A stretch of DNA of 10,774 bases from an uncultured Lachnospiraceae bacterium. Its GTDB lineage: Bacteria > Bacillota > Clostridia > Lachnospirales > Lachnospiraceae. The stretch spans positions 1-10,774 of the forward strand of contig CALWEE010000041.1 of the NCBI GenBank assembly GCA_944376975.1, in the 5' to 3' direction. A program made the translations under genes and the position numbers. How positions within the stretch are numbered: position 1 is the stretch's first letter; every line of letters starts with the position of its first letter. Of this stretch, positions 9,106-10,774 are shown piece by piece. Under the pieces are notes generated by a model. The model was not told the origin of the DNA. It was given only the letters and a program-made list of their open reading frames with translations, and ran no database searches.

Positions 9106-9179
9106 GTGCGTTTAGCTCAGCTGGATAGAGCGTTTGGCTACGGACCAAAAGGTCGGGGGTTCGAATCCTCTAACGCACG
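9106..9179 (+). tRNA. tRNA-Arg (anticodon ACG)
   Basis: Acceptor GTGCGTT (9106-9112) pairs with AACGCAC (9172-9178), with G9179 as discriminator. D arm GCTC/GAGC; anticodon stem TTTGG/CCAAA around CTACGGA, so the anticodon is ACG (inosine-modified by TadA, reading CGU/CGC/CGA). T stem GGGGG/CCTCT has two G-T wobbles. CCA is not encoded. Confidence 0.96.
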
Positions 9180-9183
9180 TCCG

Positions 9184-9218
9184 AAAAGGTACAGTCAGAA
9201 GACTGTATCTTTTTTTTT
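9184..9218 (+). terminator. Intrinsic terminator after tRNA-Arg
   Basis: GGTACAGTC (9188-9196) pairs with GACTGTATC (9201-9209) around an AGAA loop, with one G-T pair. Nine T follow (9210-9218), which the upstream AAAA can also pair with. A typical strong terminator. Confidence 0.92.
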
Positions 9219-9256
9219 CACGCCGAAAAGTCTCTTTGCCGGCGGGCCCGGAACGG

Positions 9257-9285
9257 TTGACGCTCCCCCGGATACATGATACGAT
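9257..9285 (+). promoter_or_regulatory. Promoter of the rubredoxin/glutamate-synthase-like gene (extended -10)
   Basis: TTGACG (9257-9262), a 17-bp spacer and TACGAT (9280-9285) preceded by TGA suggest an extended -10 promoter starting near 9292, leaving a short leader of about 30 nt. The start ATG 9322 follows the purine-rich AAAGGGGGAAGGGAAT. The fit to consensus is moderate. Confidence 0.6.
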
Positions 9286-9321
9286 GAAGCCATAGATCAA
9301 ACCGAAAAGGGGGAAGGGAAT

Positions 9322-10716
9322 ATGGCAAAATATAAATGCGGCGTATGCGGCTATATCTATGATGAGGCAGTGGAGAAGGCGCCTTTTTCACAGATAACGG
9401 AATGTCCGATATGCCACCAGCCGGCGTCGGTGTTCGAGCTTCTGGAAGAAACGGACGGGGAGACGTCGGCGGCAAACGGGGAAAGCACGAAAGATCTGGA
9501 TTATCCGAAGGAATATGTCCGCCATGACAGTTCCTGCCGTTTCATGGACGACATCCACGAGATGGCGGTGACGGGAAAGACGATCTCGGCGGCCATGGGG
9601 ACGCGGCTGCCCATGCCCGGGTGGGACGACATTCTGATCCTGGGCGCCCAGCTGGATCCCATGCCGTTGGATGAGCACGCGCCGGTGGATACGACAACGG
9701 TCATCGGTAAACACGCGAAGCGGCCCATGATCCTTGAAAATCCGGTGTATGTCTCGCATATGTCATTCGGCGCGCTTTCCAAAGAGGCAAAAGTCTCCCT
9801 GGCAAAGGGCACAGCCATGGCCCACAGCGCCATGTGTTCCGGCGAAGGCGGCATATTGCCCGAGGAGATGGCGGCGGCCGACAAGTATATATTTGAGTAT
9901 GTGGCCAATCTTTACAGCGTGACGCCGGAAAATCTCCGGAACGCGGACGCCATCGAGATCAAGATCGGCCAGGGGACCAAGCCCGGTATGGGCGGGCATC
10001 TTCCGGCGGAGAAAGTCACGCCGGAGATCAGTAAACTGCGAGGAAAACCCATGGGGCAGGACGTGATCGCCCCGTCCCGGTTCCCGGGCATTGAGACAAA
10101 GGAAGATCTGAAAGCCCTTGTCAGCCAGCTGCGCATGGCCTCCGACGGGCGGCCCATCGGCGTGAAGATCGCGGCCGGCCATATCGAAAAAGACCTGGCC
10201 TTCTGCGTCTACGCGGAACCGGATTTTATCACCATTGACGGAAGGGGCGGAGCCACCGGTTCATCGCCGAAGTTCCTCAGGGATTCGTCCAGCGTGCCCA
10301 CCATCTACGCGCTGCACCGGGCGAGGAAATACCTGGACAGCGTAGGATCGGATATCAGCCTGATCATAACGGGCGGTCTCCGTGTGTCTTCCGATTTCGC
10401 CAAGGCGATCGCCATGGGCGCGGACGCCATTGCCATCGCTTCGGCGGCTTTGATCGCGCTGGGATGCCAGCAGTACAGGATCTGCGGGTCGGGCATGTGC
10501 CCGGTGGGCGTCGCGACCCAGGACGCCGATCTGCGGGCGCGGCTTTCGCCGGATCCGGCGGCGGCCCGGGTGGCCAATTTCCTGAATGTATCGCTGGAGG
10601 AATTAAAAACCTTTGCCCGGATCACCGGCCATGAAAAACTGCATGATCTGTCCGTGGACGATCTGTGCACGATCAGCCGGGAGATCAGCGGATTTACCGA
10701 TATACCCCATGCCTGA
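9322..10716 (+). CDS. Rubredoxin-fused glutamate synthase-like FMN/[3Fe-4S] oxidoreductase
   Basis: A 464-residue cytoplasmic flavoprotein of the GltB central/FMN-domain family (COG0069). Residues 1-38 are a short rubredoxin-like iron site with C6-G-V-C9 and C28-P-I-C31. An acidic, Ser/Gly-containing linker spans 41-57. The catalytic barrel follows, with MSFGALS (147-153), SGEGG (173-177), KIGQGTKPGMGGHLP (214-228), VKIAAG with Lys282, and the FMN loop DGRGGATGSSP (306-316). C382-x5-C388-x4-C393 is the glutamate synthase [3Fe-4S] pattern. It lacks the amidotransferase and C-terminal beta-helix domains of full GltB (about 1500 residues), and no GltD partner is nearby. True glutamate synthesis is therefore unproven. 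An electron path from rubredoxin iron through the cluster to FMN is a reasonable inference; the substrate is unknown. It seems monocistronic, with its own promoter and terminator. Confidence 0.9.
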   Translation: MAKYKCGVCGYIYDEAVEKAPFSQITECPICHQPASVFELLEETDGETSAANGESTKDLDYPKEYVRHDSSCRFMDDIHEMAVTGKTISAAMGTRLPMPGWDDILILGAQLDPMPLDEHAPVDTTTVIGKHAKRPMILENPVYVSHMSFGALSKEAKVSLAKGTAMAHSAMCSGEGGILPEEMAAADKYIFEYVANLYSVTPENLRNADAIEIKIGQGTKPGMGGHLPAEKVTPEISKLRGKPMGQDVIAPSRFPGIETKEDLKALVSQLRMASDGRPIGVKIAAGHIEKDLAFCVYAEPDFITIDGRGGATGSSPKFLRDSSSVPTIYALHRARKYLDSVGSDISLIITGGLRVSSDFAKAIAMGADAIAIASAALIALGCQQYRICGSGMCPVGVATQDADLRARLSPDPAAARVANFLNVSLEELKTFARITGHEKLHDLSVDDLCTISREISGFTDIPHA

Positions 10717-10721
10717 CACGA

Positions 10722-10752
10722 AAAGGGCTGCCGGCCGGCAGCCCTTTATCTG
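10722..10752 (+). terminator. Intrinsic terminator after the flavoprotein gene
   Basis: AAAGGGCTGCC (10722-10732) pairs perfectly with GGCAGCCCTTT (10737-10747) around a GGCC loop, 5 nt after the stop codon. The tail TTTATCTG is a short U-rich tract. The A/T ends mean it could work on both strands. Confidence 0.85.
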
Positions 10753-10774
10753 TGGGGCGGCTCTTGAAATTCCC

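Overview
The window looks like chromosomal DNA from a gut-type low/mid-GC Gram-positive anaerobe (Clostridia, most likely Lachnospiraceae-like; inferred, not proven). The reasons are a lipoprotein substrate-binding protein with a Gly/Ser/Glu-rich linker, strong AGGAGG-like ribosome binding sites, tRNA genes without an encoded CCA, a LicT-type antitermination switch, a rubredoxin-fused flavoprotein typical of anaerobes, and TTGACA/TATAAT promoters, several with a TGn extended -10. All protein genes read on the plus strand. I see no transposase, phage gene, CRISPR array or rRNA.

Layout. (1) 1-210: two tRNA genes, one with anticodon CAT (probably the Ile2/AUA-decoding tRNA rather than elongator Met) and tRNA-Val(TAC) with its own promoter, closed by a terminator at 258-304. 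(2) 347-4489: an A-tract region and promoter drive a four-gene ABC importer operon: lipoprotein binding protein, two permeases and a PotA/FbpC-like ATPase. A hairpin between the binding protein and the first permease probably lowers expression of the membrane and ATPase genes. The substrate is not readable from sequence. (3) 4525-8949: a complete beta-glucoside utilisation operon: extended -10 promoter, a RAT antiterminator element overlapping an intrinsic terminator, a LicT/BglG antiterminator, a fused EIIBCA PTS permease and a GH1 6-phospho-beta-glucosidase. (4) 8976-9218: a long inverted repeat, then a tRNA-Arg(ACG) gene with its own promoter and terminator. (5) 9257-10750: a monocistronic gene for a rubredoxin domain fused to a glutamate-synthase-like FMN/[3Fe-4S] domain, with promoter and terminator.

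How they work together. In the beta-glucoside operon, transcription starts near 4560 and by default stops at the terminator at 4588-4643. When the sugar is being imported, the EII permease should drain phosphate from the regulator's PRD histidines. LicT then binds the RAT, blocks terminator folding, and lets transcription continue into licT-bglP-bglA. EIIBCA imports and phosphorylates the beta-glucoside and the GH1 enzyme cleaves the phosphorylated product to glucose-6-phosphate plus aglycone or glucose. The ABC operon has no strong terminator of its own after its ATPase gene, so the RAT terminator may also stop, or conditionally pass, its read-through.

Most notable points: the antiterminator gene lacks an ordinary well-placed start codon (GTG without a usable Shine-Dalgarno, or ATA with a good one at exactly the LicT-equivalent position); the orphan rubredoxin-GltB-like flavoprotein has no known substrate; and the CAT tRNA is likely to be mislabelled by anticodon alone.
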